Part shown: piece after piece, positions 9,162-17,502 of the stretch | How positions within the stretch are numbered: the first letter of the stretch is position 1 | How the letters are laid out: every line of letters starts with the position of its first letter | Assembly (NCBI GenBank): GCA_963782185.1 | Contig: CAWAJB010000003.1 | Location: forward strand, 372,001-436,000 | Direction: 5' to 3' | Source of the DNA: RYN-230 sp963782185 | Lineage (GTDB): Bacteria > Actinomycetota > Actinomycetes > Streptosporangiales > Streptosporangiaceae | Length of the DNA: 64,000 bases | The notes under the pieces: model-generated | Told to the model about the DNA's origin: nothing | The model's database searches: none | Seen by the model: only the letters and a program-made list of their open reading frames with translations | Position numbers and translations under genes: made by a program

Positions 9162-9590
9162 ATGTCTTCCACCGTCCAGACGGACAACCGATCCGAGCTC
9201 ACCAGCGTCCGGCGTGGTGCGTTCGCCGCCTACCGCTGGCTGCTGCTGGCCTTCCTGCTGCTCGGCGCGGTCCAGATCTTCCTGGCCGGCCTGGGGGCGT
9301 TCCGGCTCGACAACACAGGCGTCTCCGGTGATACCGCCTTCGCCCCGCACCGCGCGGTCGGGTTCACGATGGGCGGTGTCGCGCTGGTGATCTTGATCCT
9401 GGCCCTCATCGCCCGGCCCGGCACCCGGGCGGTCGTCCTCGCGGCCGTGCTGTTCGTCCTGGCGTTCCTGGCCCAGAGCCTGCTGGCGAGCCTGGCCGAC
9501 AACACGGTGCTGTTCGGCGGCCTGCACGCCCTGGACGGGCTGGCCATCCTGGGCATCGCCGCGTTCTTGTATCTGCGCGCCCGCCGGTAG
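9162..9590 (+). CDS. Small four-helix membrane protein (DUF6220-like)
   Basis: 142 residues with four predicted transmembrane helices (about 27-47, 63-84, 89-112, 120-138). Conserved histidines in PHRAVG and GLHALDG sit near helix ends, resembling the DUF6220 family of unknown function; the paired His could bind haem or metal, which is inference. A strong ribosome site (AGGGGGG) precedes the ATG. It lies inside the SnoaL-kinase operon, so it may form part of a membrane sensing unit. Confidence 0.7.
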   Translation: MSSTVQTDNRSELTSVRRGAFAAYRWLLLAFLLLGAVQIFLAGLGAFRLDNTGVSGDTAFAPHRAVGFTMGGVALVILILALIARPGTRAVVLAAVLFVLAFLAQSLLASLADNTVLFGGLHALDGLAILGIAAFLYLRARR

Positions 9591-9613
9591 CACTCATAAC
9601 GTGGGGTGATGTC

Positions 9614-11803
9614 ATGACGGCGGGCACCGAGAGCCAGACGGCGGGCGTGCCGGTGAAGGACACGGCCGGCATCGGCGGACGGCCCGGCCTGCGCCTCATC
9701 GACGCCTTGTGGGCCGGGGCGGTCCTGATCGCCGTGGCGGGCGCCGTCCTTACCGGGCTCACCTGGAGTGACTTCAAGGCGTACGACGCCATTTCCCAGG
9801 TAGGATTCCCGGTCTCGACGATGGCGTACGCCACTCTCGGGGCGCTGATCGTCCGCCGGGTCCGCAACCCGATTGGCTGGCTGCTGCTGGCCGTGGGAGT
9901 CAGCCTCGGGCTGATGGGGCTTCTTAACGCTTATGCCATGCTGGGGGTCACCACGCATCCCGGCGCGGTACCCGCGCCTAAGCAGGTCGGCGCGGTGTCC
10001 GAGTGGCTCTTCTTCCCGGTCGTGGCCGCGCTGGCCTGCACGCTCCTTCTCTTCCCGACCGGGACCTTGCGGTCGCGGCGCTGGCGCCCGGTCGTGGTGG
10101 CGAACTTCCTGGCCACCGGGCTGCTGATGATCGTCTTCATCCTGGTACCGAGGCCCGTGGCCCTCCCGGCCCCCGGCGGTACCTCGCTCACGTACCAGAA
10201 TCCGTTCGGCGTCCCGGCTGTCGGGAGTGTTATTTCCGGGATTCCCTTTAACAATTTCAACTCCCTGACGGTGCTGTCCGTGCTGTTCCTGGGAGCGGGA
10301 GCGCTGTCGCTCGTCCTGCGCTACCAAGCGGGCGGCGGCGAGCTGCGGCGCCAGATCAACTGGGTGGCGCTGACCGGCGTCGCCTTTGCCCTGGTCCAGC
10401 TGGTGGCGATCATGGGCATCGCAGCCGACCACGGCAAGCAGCCGCCCAGCACTGTCGCTGCCTATGCCGCGTCCGCTTTCATCGGGCTGCTCGGGTTCCC
10501 GGCCGCGATCACGGTCGGGATCCTGAAGTACCGGCTGTATGAGATCGACGTCATCCTCAACCGCGCCGTGGTCTACGGCCTGGTCTCGGCCGGGCTGACC
10601 GCGGTGTACGCCGGCATCGTCCTGGGTATCGGGGCGCTCGCCGGCCAGCAGGGCAGCCCGGTCCTGACCATCGCCGCCGCGGTCGCGGTCGCCCTGCTGT
10701 TCCAGCCGGTGCGGCAGCGGGCCCGCCGGGTCGCCAACCGCCTGGTGTACGGGGAGCGGGCCACGCCGTACCAGGTGCTGTCGGACTTCGCCGACCACGT
10801 GGCCGGGCAGCTCGACTACGACAAGGCCGTGGACCGCATGGTGGCGGTCCTGGCCGGCGCGACCGGGGCCATCCGGGCGGAGGCCTGGATCCGGGTAGGC
10901 GCGCAGCTGCGGCCGGTCACGATCTGGCCGGAGGGATCCCCGCGCCCGGGCGCTCTCGGTGTGCCCGACGGCGCTGGCCTGCCCGCCTTCGGTGCGGGGA
11001 CGCGGGCCGTCGCCGTCCGGCACGGCAACGAGCTGCTGGGCGTGCTGACCCTGGAGAAGCCGCGGAGCGAACCGCTGACCGCGGTCGAGGACAAGCTCCT
11101 GCACGACCTGGCCGCCCAGGCGGGGCTGGTCTTCCGCAACCGCCGGCTGACCGCCGAACTGCGGGCGTCCATCGAGGAACTGAGGGCCTCCCGGCGCCGG
11201 CTGGTGGAAGCGCAGGACGAGGAGCGGCGCAAGATCGAGAGGAACCTGCACGACGGGGCGCAGCAGCAGCTCGTGGCACTCTCGATCCAGCTCGGCCTGC
11301 TGGAGGAGGCCGCCGGGGATCCCGGCTCTGTCCGGCAGCTGGCGCCGCAGCTCAAGAGCGCGGTCCGCGCCGCCCTGGATGACCTCCGGGATCTGGCCCG
11401 CGGCATCTACCCGCCGCTGCTGGCCGAGCAGGGACTGGTCGCGGCGCTGGCCGGCCAGGTGCGCAAGGCGCCGCTGCCGGTGTGCGTCGAGGCGGACGGC
11501 GTCGGGCGCTACCCGCAGGACACCGAGTCCACGGTGTACTTCTGCGCGCTCGAAGCCCTGCAGAACGTGGCCAAGTACGCGGGCGCCGCCCAGGCCACCG
11601 TCGGCCTTTCCTGCACGCACGGCGGCCTGGAGTTCACCGTGACCGACGACGGCGCCGGGTTCGACCCGGGCGCGACCCGGCGGGGCAGCGGCCTGCAGGG
11701 CATGGCCGACCGGCTGGCCGCGCTCGGCGGCACCCTGGACATCCACTCGCGGCCCGGGCGCGGGACCACGGTGCGGGGCTGGCTGCCGCTGCCCGGCGGG
11801 TGA
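9614..11803 (+). CDS. Sensor histidine kinase, NarL/DesK type (HisKA_3), polytopic
   Basis: 729 residues. The N-terminal half has about eight to ten transmembrane helices (30-380). A GAF-like region (about 390-520) follows, then a coiled segment and the HisKA_3 box ERNLHDGAQQQL with the phospho-acceptor His at about 546. The HATPase_c domain shows the N box EALQNVAKYAG, DDGAGFD and GSGLQGMADRL. Kinases of this class partner LuxR-type response regulators, but none is adjacent; the nearest is the DevR-like gene near 48.4 kb. It appears co-transcribed with the two small genes upstream. Confidence 0.9.
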   Translation: MTAGTESQTAGVPVKDTAGIGGRPGLRLIDALWAGAVLIAVAGAVLTGLTWSDFKAYDAISQVGFPVSTMAYATLGALIVRRVRNPIGWLLLAVGVSLGLMGLLNAYAMLGVTTHPGAVPAPKQVGAVSEWLFFPVVAALACTLLLFPTGTLRSRRWRPVVVANFLATGLLMIVFILVPRPVALPAPGGTSLTYQNPFGVPAVGSVISGIPFNNFNSLTVLSVLFLGAGALSLVLRYQAGGGELRRQINWVALTGVAFALVQLVAIMGIAADHGKQPPSTVAAYAASAFIGLLGFPAAITVGILKYRLYEIDVILNRAVVYGLVSAGLTAVYAGIVLGIGALAGQQGSPVLTIAAAVAVALLFQPVRQRARRVANRLVYGERATPYQVLSDFADHVAGQLDYDKAVDRMVAVLAGATGAIRAEAWIRVGAQLRPVTIWPEGSPRPGALGVPDGAGLPAFGAGTRAVAVRHGNELLGVLTLEKPRSEPLTAVEDKLLHDLAAQAGLVFRNRRLTAELRASIEELRASRRRLVEAQDEERRKIERNLHDGAQQQLVALSIQLGLLEEAAGDPGSVRQLAPQLKSAVRAALDDLRDLARGIYPPLLAEQGLVAALAGQVRKAPLPVCVEADGVGRYPQDTESTVYFCALEALQNVAKYAGAAQATVGLSCTHGGLEFTVTDDGAGFDPGATRRGSGLQGMADRLAALGGTLDIHSRPGRGTTVRGWLPLPGG

Positions 11804-11840
11804 GGCGGACCGGCCCGCGGCGGCTGATCAGCTCACTACG

Positions 11841-13217
11841 ATGGCCAGCAACGATAAGCCACCGGCCACGTACCGACGGGAACGAACCACGCACATGAGG
11901 CAGCGCCGTCCCGCGCCTGATCCGGGCGCTGGACGGCTTCCCGCGCCGCTGGGCCCTCCGGGCGGCCCGGCCTCTCCGGGCGGCCGCCGCTTCCCGGCGG
12001 CCCGGGTGCCCGCCGGCCTGCTGGCGGGGCTGCTGGCGGTAGCTGTCTCGGCGTGCGGCGGGTCGCCGGGCGCCACGGCCTCGCCGTCAGCGCCTGCCCC
12101 GGGTCACGGCACCACCGGCGGGCCGGCCTCCCCGGCGCCCGCCCCGTCCCGGGCCGCGGGCACCCCCCCGTCCTGCGCGGACCGGGTGCTGGCCCGGATG
12201 ACGCTGGCCCAGCGGGTCGGGCAGCTGTTCATCGTGGGGCTGGCCGGCAGCGTGCTGGACGCGGCCACGGCCCAGGCGATCAGGGTGTACCACTTCGGCT
12301 CGGTCAGCTTCATCGCCACCGACACCGCGGGCGTGGCCGGCGTCGGCGCCGTGACCCGGGCCGTGCAGTCGCTCACCTCGCCGCAGGTGACCGGCGGGGC
12401 CCGGTTCTTCGTGGCCGCCAACCAGGAAGGCGGCGAGGTCCAGGCGCTGCAGGGCCCGGGCTTCTCCACGATGCCGAGCGCCGTCGCGCAGGGGATGCTG
12501 CCTCCCGCCCAGTTGCGCGGCCTGGCCCGGACCTGGGGCGACGAGCTGCGGGCCGCAGGCGTCAACCTCAACTTCGCGCCGGTCATGGACGTCGTCCCGG
12601 TCGCGGGCACCAGCCAGAACGCACCCATCGGCCAGCTGATGCGGGAGTTCGGCCACACCCCGGCCGTGGTGGCCGGCCACGGCGTCGCCTTCATCCAGGG
12701 CATGACCGCGGCGGGCGAGGCCACCACCGCCAAGCACTTCCCCGGGCTGGGCCGGGTGCGGGGGAACACCGACTTCAGCGCCGGCGTGGTCAACACGGTC
12801 ACCACGCCGGCCGACCCCTACCTGCGCACGTTCCGGGCCGCCATCGGCGCGGGCGTGCCGCTGGTGATGGTGGCGCTGGCCACCTACACGCGCATCGACC
12901 CGCGTCATCTCGCGGTCTTCTCCCCGGTCGTGATGCGCGCGATGCTGCGCGGCCGGCTGCGCTTCGGCGGGGTGATCATCTCCGATGACCTGGGCGCGGC
13001 GCAGGCGGTGGCCAGCGTGCCGCCGGGGAGCCGCGCGGTCCGGTTCATCGCGGCGGGCGGGGACCTGGTGACGTCGAAGTACGCAGGCCCGGCCGAGGCG
13101 ATGGCCCGGGCCGTGCTGGCCCGGGCCCGCGCCTCACGGGTGTTCCTGGGTGAGGTCGACGCGGCCGCCGCGCACGTCCTCGCGGCCAAGCAGCGGTTCG
13201 GCCTGCTGCCCTGCTGA
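11841..13217 (+). CDS. Glycoside hydrolase family 3 lipoprotein (NagZ/LpqI-like beta-N-acetylglucosaminidase)
   Basis: 458 residues. A long basic N-terminus leads to a hydrophobic segment and a lipobox ending AVSAC (Cys at about 72), then a Pro/Ala linker and a GH3 N-terminal barrel (about 115-455). Motifs are KHFPGLG followed by NTDFS, matching the NagZ His-Asp acid/base loop region, and IISDDLG carrying the nucleophile Asp. It likely removes GlcNAc from muropeptides at the outer face of the membrane, as mycobacterial LpqI does. A second ATG at 11895 is an equally good start. The 3' end overlaps the convergent methyltransferase gene by 84 bp. Confidence 0.85.
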   Translation: MASNDKPPATYRRERTTHMRQRRPAPDPGAGRLPAPLGPPGGPASPGGRRFPAARVPAGLLAGLLAVAVSACGGSPGATASPSAPAPGHGTTGGPASPAPAPSRAAGTPPSCADRVLARMTLAQRVGQLFIVGLAGSVLDAATAQAIRVYHFGSVSFIATDTAGVAGVGAVTRAVQSLTSPQVTGGARFFVAANQEGGEVQALQGPGFSTMPSAVAQGMLPPAQLRGLARTWGDELRAAGVNLNFAPVMDVVPVAGTSQNAPIGQLMREFGHTPAVVAGHGVAFIQGMTAAGEATTAKHFPGLGRVRGNTDFSAGVVNTVTTPADPYLRTFRAAIGAGVPLVMVALATYTRIDPRHLAVFSPVVMRAMLRGRLRFGGVIISDDLGAAQAVASVPPGSRAVRFIAAGGDLVTSKYAGPAEAMARAVLARARASRVFLGEVDAAAAHVLAAKQRFGLLPC

Positions 13218-14015
13218 GAGGGCTAGACGGGTGGGCTGTTTCCTGGTCATGAAGAACAGGCTGGGCCCGAACGACAGCGGGGCCAGCGGCACCTGCATGG
13301 CATATTCAGCGGCGAGCATGAGCCGTTCGGGCATGAATCGCTTGAGTGCTGGCTGGCGCAGGTTAGATACCGACAGCACCCGCTCGACGTGAAGGCCGCA
13401 GGCGGCCAGCTGCCGGGTAATGGCGGCGGGATGATGGTTGACGAAGGGGATAATTTCGCTGGTCCTGTTCTCCGCTGACCGGATATCGACCGGCGTGGTG
13501 GGAATTTTCTGGCCCCTGCGCCAGTAGCGGACCCGGTTGACCGCGTGCTTGACGTTGGCGGCCTCGATGATGGCGTATCCGCCGGGCCGGACTATCCGCG
13601 CGATCTCGGCCAGTTCCCGGGCCGGATCCGGCAGATGATGCAGGACGCGGACCATGATGGCCAGATCGACGCTGGCCGGAGCGAATTCCAGGTGGGCCGC
13701 GTCGCAGAGCCGTGTCTCTATCGCCGTGTGCCGCTGCAGGTAACGAGCAGCGACCTCCAGTTGGCGGGAACTCGGGTCGGCCAGGGTCACCCGGCTGGCG
13801 TAGTCGCGCAGGACCACGGAAAGCCGGCCATACCCGCCTCCCACGTCCACGGCGTGACCGAACGTGCGGCCGCGCAGCAGCCGGCGCAGGGCCATCACCT
13901 CGGCGCGATGTTCGTAGCTGCGGGCCGTCCAGTAGTCCAGGTAGTCGACATCCGTGTCGTACTGGCTGGGAACGGCACTTTCTTCTTTGCCGTGCGCTAG
14001 CACGTTAATAGCCAT
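13134..14015 (-). CDS. Class I SAM-dependent methyltransferase
   Basis: 293 residues with a Rossmann methyltransferase core (about 45-170). Motif I is VDVGGGYGRL, the acidic loop ADPSS, and post-motif MVRVLHHLPDP, as in the Methyltransf_11 group. The C-terminal 40 residues, which lie antisense to the GH3 gene, look like read-through beyond the natural domain. The start ATG follows CGGGGGAAAA. Codon choice is less GC-biased than in the neighbours and the upstream region is AT-richer, which may mark a recent arrival. Substrate unknown. Confidence 0.82.
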   Translation of the reverse strand: MAINVLAHGKEESAVPSQYDTDVDYLDYWTARSYEHRAEVMALRRLLRGRTFGHAVDVGGGYGRLSVVLRDYASRVTLADPSSRQLEVAARYLQRHTAIETRLCDAAHLEFAPASVDLAIMVRVLHHLPDPARELAEIARIVRPGGYAIIEAANVKHAVNRVRYWRRGQKIPTTPVDIRSAENRTSEIIPFVNHHPAAITRQLAACGLHVERVLSVSNLRQPALKRFMPERLMLAAEYAMQVPLAPLSFGPSLFFMTRKQPTRLALSAGQQAEPLLGREDVRGGRVDLTQEHP

Positions 14016-14231
14016 TTTTTCCCCCGATTTGCTGCCGTACGGCCGCCTGCGGTGGAATTCTTCCGCGCGGCCGGTACGTGCCCCCGCGTTCGCTGATACC
14101 CGGGTGCTTTCCCGGTAAAACGAAGGCGCTCGCCAAAAAGCCCAACCCGGATAAAACGGCGGGATTGGCGGCCGTCACCCAGGCTGACGTATCGTCTTAT
14201 CCATCGAACAGCCTGCTTTGGCCGTGGCGCC

Positions 14232-15168
14232 GTGAGTGACATCCTCAGCCAGGGCGGCGACCGCGACCCCGGGCCGTGGCGCCGCCGGGTGGTGGTGATC
14301 GCCGTGCTGGCGGTGGTGGCGGCGCTGGCCGTGCTGTACCTTCCGCGCCACCGGCACCCGGTGGCCCGGCCTCACGCCCAGTCCGCGAGCCCTGCTCCGG
14401 TGACGCTGGCACCGTCCGGCGCCGGTCCTTCCGGACCCGGGGGAGTCAGCGGGCTGGCCATGTCACCCAGCGGCGGTCCCCGGCTGCCTGTCACGGGACC
14501 AGAACATGTCGGTGCCGGGCGGGAAGCAGCTCCACGCCCGGTACCGCGCAGGAGGTCACCGTCGCCGGGGCCACGATCGGGTTCCCGGTAAGGCTGCCTG
14601 CCGGGTATGTCATCGACCGGGCGACAGCCCGGGGCCTGCTGCTCGCCCCGGTAGCCCAGCTGGGGACGGCCGTCTACCGGCTGTGGGACCGGCTGCCACC
14701 GGGGCTATCCGCTCCTTCGGCAGCGTCATGGCGGCCTCGGCGCGCCAGGTCGCCTGGGTGACGGGCTGCGACCCGATCTGCCACGTCCGGGTGCTGGACC
14801 TGGTAACCGGCCGGGAGAACGCCATCGCCCTGCCGGGAGGGAGTTCCGCCGTGAACGGCGCGTTCAGCCCCGACGGGAAGTTCCTCGCCCTGCAGGTGAG
14901 CTCGGTCAGCCGCGGCGACGGCGGGGCACTGGCGATGCAACTCGACGTCGCGCCGATGGCCCGCAGCCACCTGGTGCTCGTCCCGGGGACCCAGGTCAGC
15001 AGTGACGCCCTGGTCGGCTTCGGCTGGCCGGCGCGCGGCGACGACCTGGTGGCCGAGCTCAGCTTCCTCACCAAGGTCCAGGTGACGTCCTGGCATCCCG
15101 GCGCGCACCAGCTGGCGGTTGCGGTCATCCGCCCGGGGCCGCAGTCCGGTTCCCTGATTCTCCGCTAG
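14232..15168 (+). pseudogene. Frameshifted membrane-anchored beta-propeller (WD40/TolB-like) protein
   Basis: Coding signal passes through three frames. Frame 0 (from 14232) gives MSDILSQGGDR and a transmembrane helix VVVIAVLAVVAALAVL. By about 14560 the sense frame is +2 (AQEVTVAGATIGFPVRLPAG, then TAVYRLWD). At about 14689 it moves to frame 1, where the motif LWD-PATG continues, followed by SFGSVMAASARQVAWVTG and FSPDGKFLAL, to the stop at 15168. Restoring single bases would give one protein of about 310 residues. The LWD/PATG junction is what one expects of a propeller blade cut by a one-base deletion. Decayed gene or sequencing errors; several shifts favour decay. Confidence 0.75.
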
Positions 15169-15171
15169 CCG

Positions 15172-16209
15172 CTACCCGACGGCCCGGGCGATATCGATGG
15201 CCCGGGCCAGGTTGTCCAGCCGGGCGGCGAGCGTGTCCCCCGCCGGGTACAGGCGCACGGTGTCGACTCCGGCGTCGCGCCAGGTCCGCAGCCGGGCCGC
15301 CACCATGTCCTCGGTGCCGATGAGCGTGGTGGCCAGGACCATCTCGTCGGTGATCAGGCCCGCGGCGCCGTCGCGGTCCCCGGCCAGCCAGCGGTCGCGG
15401 ACCGCGGCGGCCACCTCGGCCCATCCCTGGCGGCTGTAGGCGTCGTTGTAGAAGTTGGTGGTCGCCGACCCCATGCCGCCCAGCGAAAACGCGAGCTCCT
15501 TCTTCCGGCCGGCCACGGCCTGCGCCAGGCCGGCCGCATCCACGAAGTCGACCTCAGCGCCCTGGCAGATATCCAGGTCCGCCCGGGTGCGGCCGGCCCG
15601 CGCCAGGCCCGCGTCCAGCGGGCCGAAGTAGGCGGCGGCTCCTTCCGGCAGGAAGCTGGTGCCCAGCCAGCCGTCGGCGAGCTCACCAGTCAGCCCCAGC
15701 ATGCCCGGCGACAGGGCAGCCACGTAGACCGGCACGGGCACGGGCGGCAGGCTCAGCCGCATCGGGCGCCCCTCACCGCCTGGCAGCGGGATCCGGTACT
15801 GGCTGCCCTGGAACGAGACCTTCTCACCCGCGAACACGCTCCGCGCTATCTGGACGGTCTCGCGCATCCGGGTCAGCGGATGGGCGAAGGGGACCCCGTG
15901 CAGTCCCTCGATGACCTGCGGTCCTGAGACCCCCAGCCCCAGCAGGAACCGGCCGGCCGACAAGTGGGCCAGCGTCATCGCGGTCTGCGCGATCACGACC
16001 GGCGAACGGGTGCCGACCTGGATGACGCCCGAGCCCAGCAGCAGCCTCTCGGTGCGCGCTGCGAGATACCCCAGCGGAGAGGGTGCGTCGGTTCCCCAGG
16101 CTTCGGCGACCCAGCAGATGTCCAGGCCCAGCTTCTCCGCCTCGCACACGAACTCGGTGATCTCCGGCCAGTTCCCTGCCGACCCTTCTACCGTGGTCGC
16201 GGTCCGCAT
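15172..16209 (-). CDS. LLM class flavin-dependent (F420-type) oxidoreductase
   Basis: 345 residues, a full-length luciferase-like monooxygenase fold. Features include the N-terminal EAEKLGLDICWVAEAWG, LAARTERLLLGSGVIQV, and SAGRFLLGLGVSGPQVIEG, typical of F420-dependent members of actinobacteria. Its ATG overlaps the stop of the upstream SRPBCC gene as TGATG, indicating translational coupling. It is the last gene of a three-gene minus-strand operon (hydrolase, SRPBCC, LLM). Joint action on a hydrophobic ester or lactone is plausible, since SRPBCC domains bind such ligands; the substrate is not deducible. Confidence 0.87.
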   Translation of the reverse strand: MRTATTVEGSAGNWPEITEFVCEAEKLGLDICWVAEAWGTDAPSPLGYLAARTERLLLGSGVIQVGTRSPVVIAQTAMTLAHLSAGRFLLGLGVSGPQVIEGLHGVPFAHPLTRMRETVQIARSVFAGEKVSFQGSQYRIPLPGGEGRPMRLSLPPVPVPVYVAALSPGMLGLTGELADGWLGTSFLPEGAAAYFGPLDAGLARAGRTRADLDICQGAEVDFVDAAGLAQAVAGRKKELAFSLGGMGSATTNFYNDAYSRQGWAEVAAAVRDRWLAGDRDGAAGLITDEMVLATTLIGTEDMVAARLRTWRDAGVDTVRLYPAGDTLAARLDNLARAIDIARAVG

Positions 16210-16721
16210 CACGGCGCTCGCTCGGCCAGTTCCCTGATCGCGGCCAGGTTGGCCGTCAAGCCGGCCTCCCACTCCCGCAGCCGGACGAACACGATCTTCT
16301 GCTCGTTCTCGGGCCTCGCGTCGATGGCCAGACTCAGGCCGGACCGGCCTGGTCCCAGCCGGGCCCGCTGCTCCAGCATGGTGCCGGGGCCCTCCGGGCG
16401 CAGGGTGAACCGCCAGCTGGCCGCGGGCTCGCCGGGGTCCCCGACCACCCAGCCGAACTCGCGGGGAGCGTCGCAGGCGACAATCGTGCTGACCGTCTCC
16501 CAGCTTCCCAGGGCGCGGTGGGCGTTGCGGCCGCGGAACCGGCAGCCGACCGCGGGCTGGGTCGCTCCGTCCAGCCACTCGACCTCCTGCAGCTCGGTGC
16601 TGAGCCGGGGCATCAGGTCGATGTCACTCACCAGTGCCCACACCCGCTCCGGCGGAACGTCGATGTAGGCGGCCACGGCCACGGCCGGGGAGTCGGCGTA
16701 ACGCTGTCCCGTCCATTCCAT
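16209..16721 (-). CDS. SRPBCC (START/Bet v1-like) ligand-binding protein
   Basis: 170 residues. The N-terminal AAYIDVPPERVWALVSDID and central EVEWLDGATQPAVGCRFRGRN are typical of polyketide cyclase/dehydrase-type SRPBCC proteins, and GWVVGDPGEPAASWRFTL forms the later strands. The fold has a deep hydrophobic cavity. The start ATG at 16721 lies 17 bp after the hydrolase stop, and its TGA shares a base with the next ATG. I excluded the upstream in-frame extension because it runs antisense through the hydrolase gene. Confidence 0.85.
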   Translation of the reverse strand: MEWTGQRYADSPAVAVAAYIDVPPERVWALVSDIDLMPRLSTELQEVEWLDGATQPAVGCRFRGRNAHRALGSWETVSTIVACDAPREFGWVVGDPGEPAASWRFTLRPEGPGTMLEQRARLGPGRSGLSLAIDARPENEQKIVFVRLREWEAGLTANLAAIRELAERAP

Positions 16722-16738
16722 GCCCCTAGCTTCCTCCG

Positions 16739-17440
16739 CTAGGGCCCGCTGAGGTAGCCGGTGAGCCGTGCGGTCAGCTCGGCCGGGTAGGACAGGGCGG
16801 CCAGGTGGCCGCCGGGGACCACGTCCGCGTCGAGCCCGAGGCGGTCCTTGGCCACGCGGCGCTGGAACTCCAGCGGGAACAAGCGGTCGTCGCGCCCGGA
16901 GATGACCCGGGTGGGGACGAGAGGCCACCGGTCGATGGCGCACGGCTGGCCGAACGCGATGTCCGCCTCCGGCTGGCCCGAGACCTGCCCCGAGGCGATG
17001 ACCTCGGCGGGCAGATCGTGCAGGAAATAGGTCTCCAGATCGATCTCTGCCGGGTACCCGCCGTCCCGGGCGGCAGCCACCTGGGCCTCTTCCGAGCCGG
17101 TGTTGCCCCCCCACTGCCCAGGTGTCTCGCCGGGCCGCGGGATCATGGCGTTGACCAGGACCAACAGGTCCACCGGCACACGGGCAGACACCATCGGCGC
17201 TGTGAAGGCGCCCATCGACTGGGCGACCAGCACCACGTCCCGGCGGCCGCCGATGGCCGCGACGACCAGGCCGGTGTACTCGGGAAGCCCCGCGGACTCG
17301 TCGGGGCCGGGCAGGTCGACCGCGATCGCCTCGTGGCCGGCGGCCTCCAGGAGCGGGACGACCCGATACCAGAACGACGCGGTGCCCCCTGCCCCCGGAA
17401 TCAGCACGAACGTGCTCACCAGCAACTCCTTCATCCTCAA
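16739..17440 (-). CDS. Alpha/beta hydrolase (MenH/salicylate esterase-like)
   Basis: 233 residues. VLIPGAGGTASFW forms the oxyanion region, AQSMGAF carries the nucleophile (Ser about 75), an acidic residue lies in ISGRDD, and the catalytic His in PGGHLAALS. Length and motifs match the small esterases related to plant methyl-salicylate/hydroxynitrile lyases. It heads the operon with the SRPBCC and LLM genes. M3 is a possible alternative start. Confidence 0.87.
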   Translation of the reverse strand: MRMKELLVSTFVLIPGAGGTASFWYRVVPLLEAAGHEAIAVDLPGPDESAGLPEYTGLVVAAIGGRRDVVLVAQSMGAFTAPMVSARVPVDLLVLVNAMIPRPGETPGQWGGNTGSEEAQVAAARDGGYPAEIDLETYFLHDLPAEVIASGQVSGQPEADIAFGQPCAIDRWPLVPTRVISGRDDRLFPLEFQRRVAKDRLGLDADVVPGGHLAALSYPAELTARLTGYLSGP

Positions 17441-17502
17441 TGTCAGAAGATATGACGGTCCGGGCGGGCGGGACTCACCGGCCGGGATCTACGGGCCGGG
17501 CC

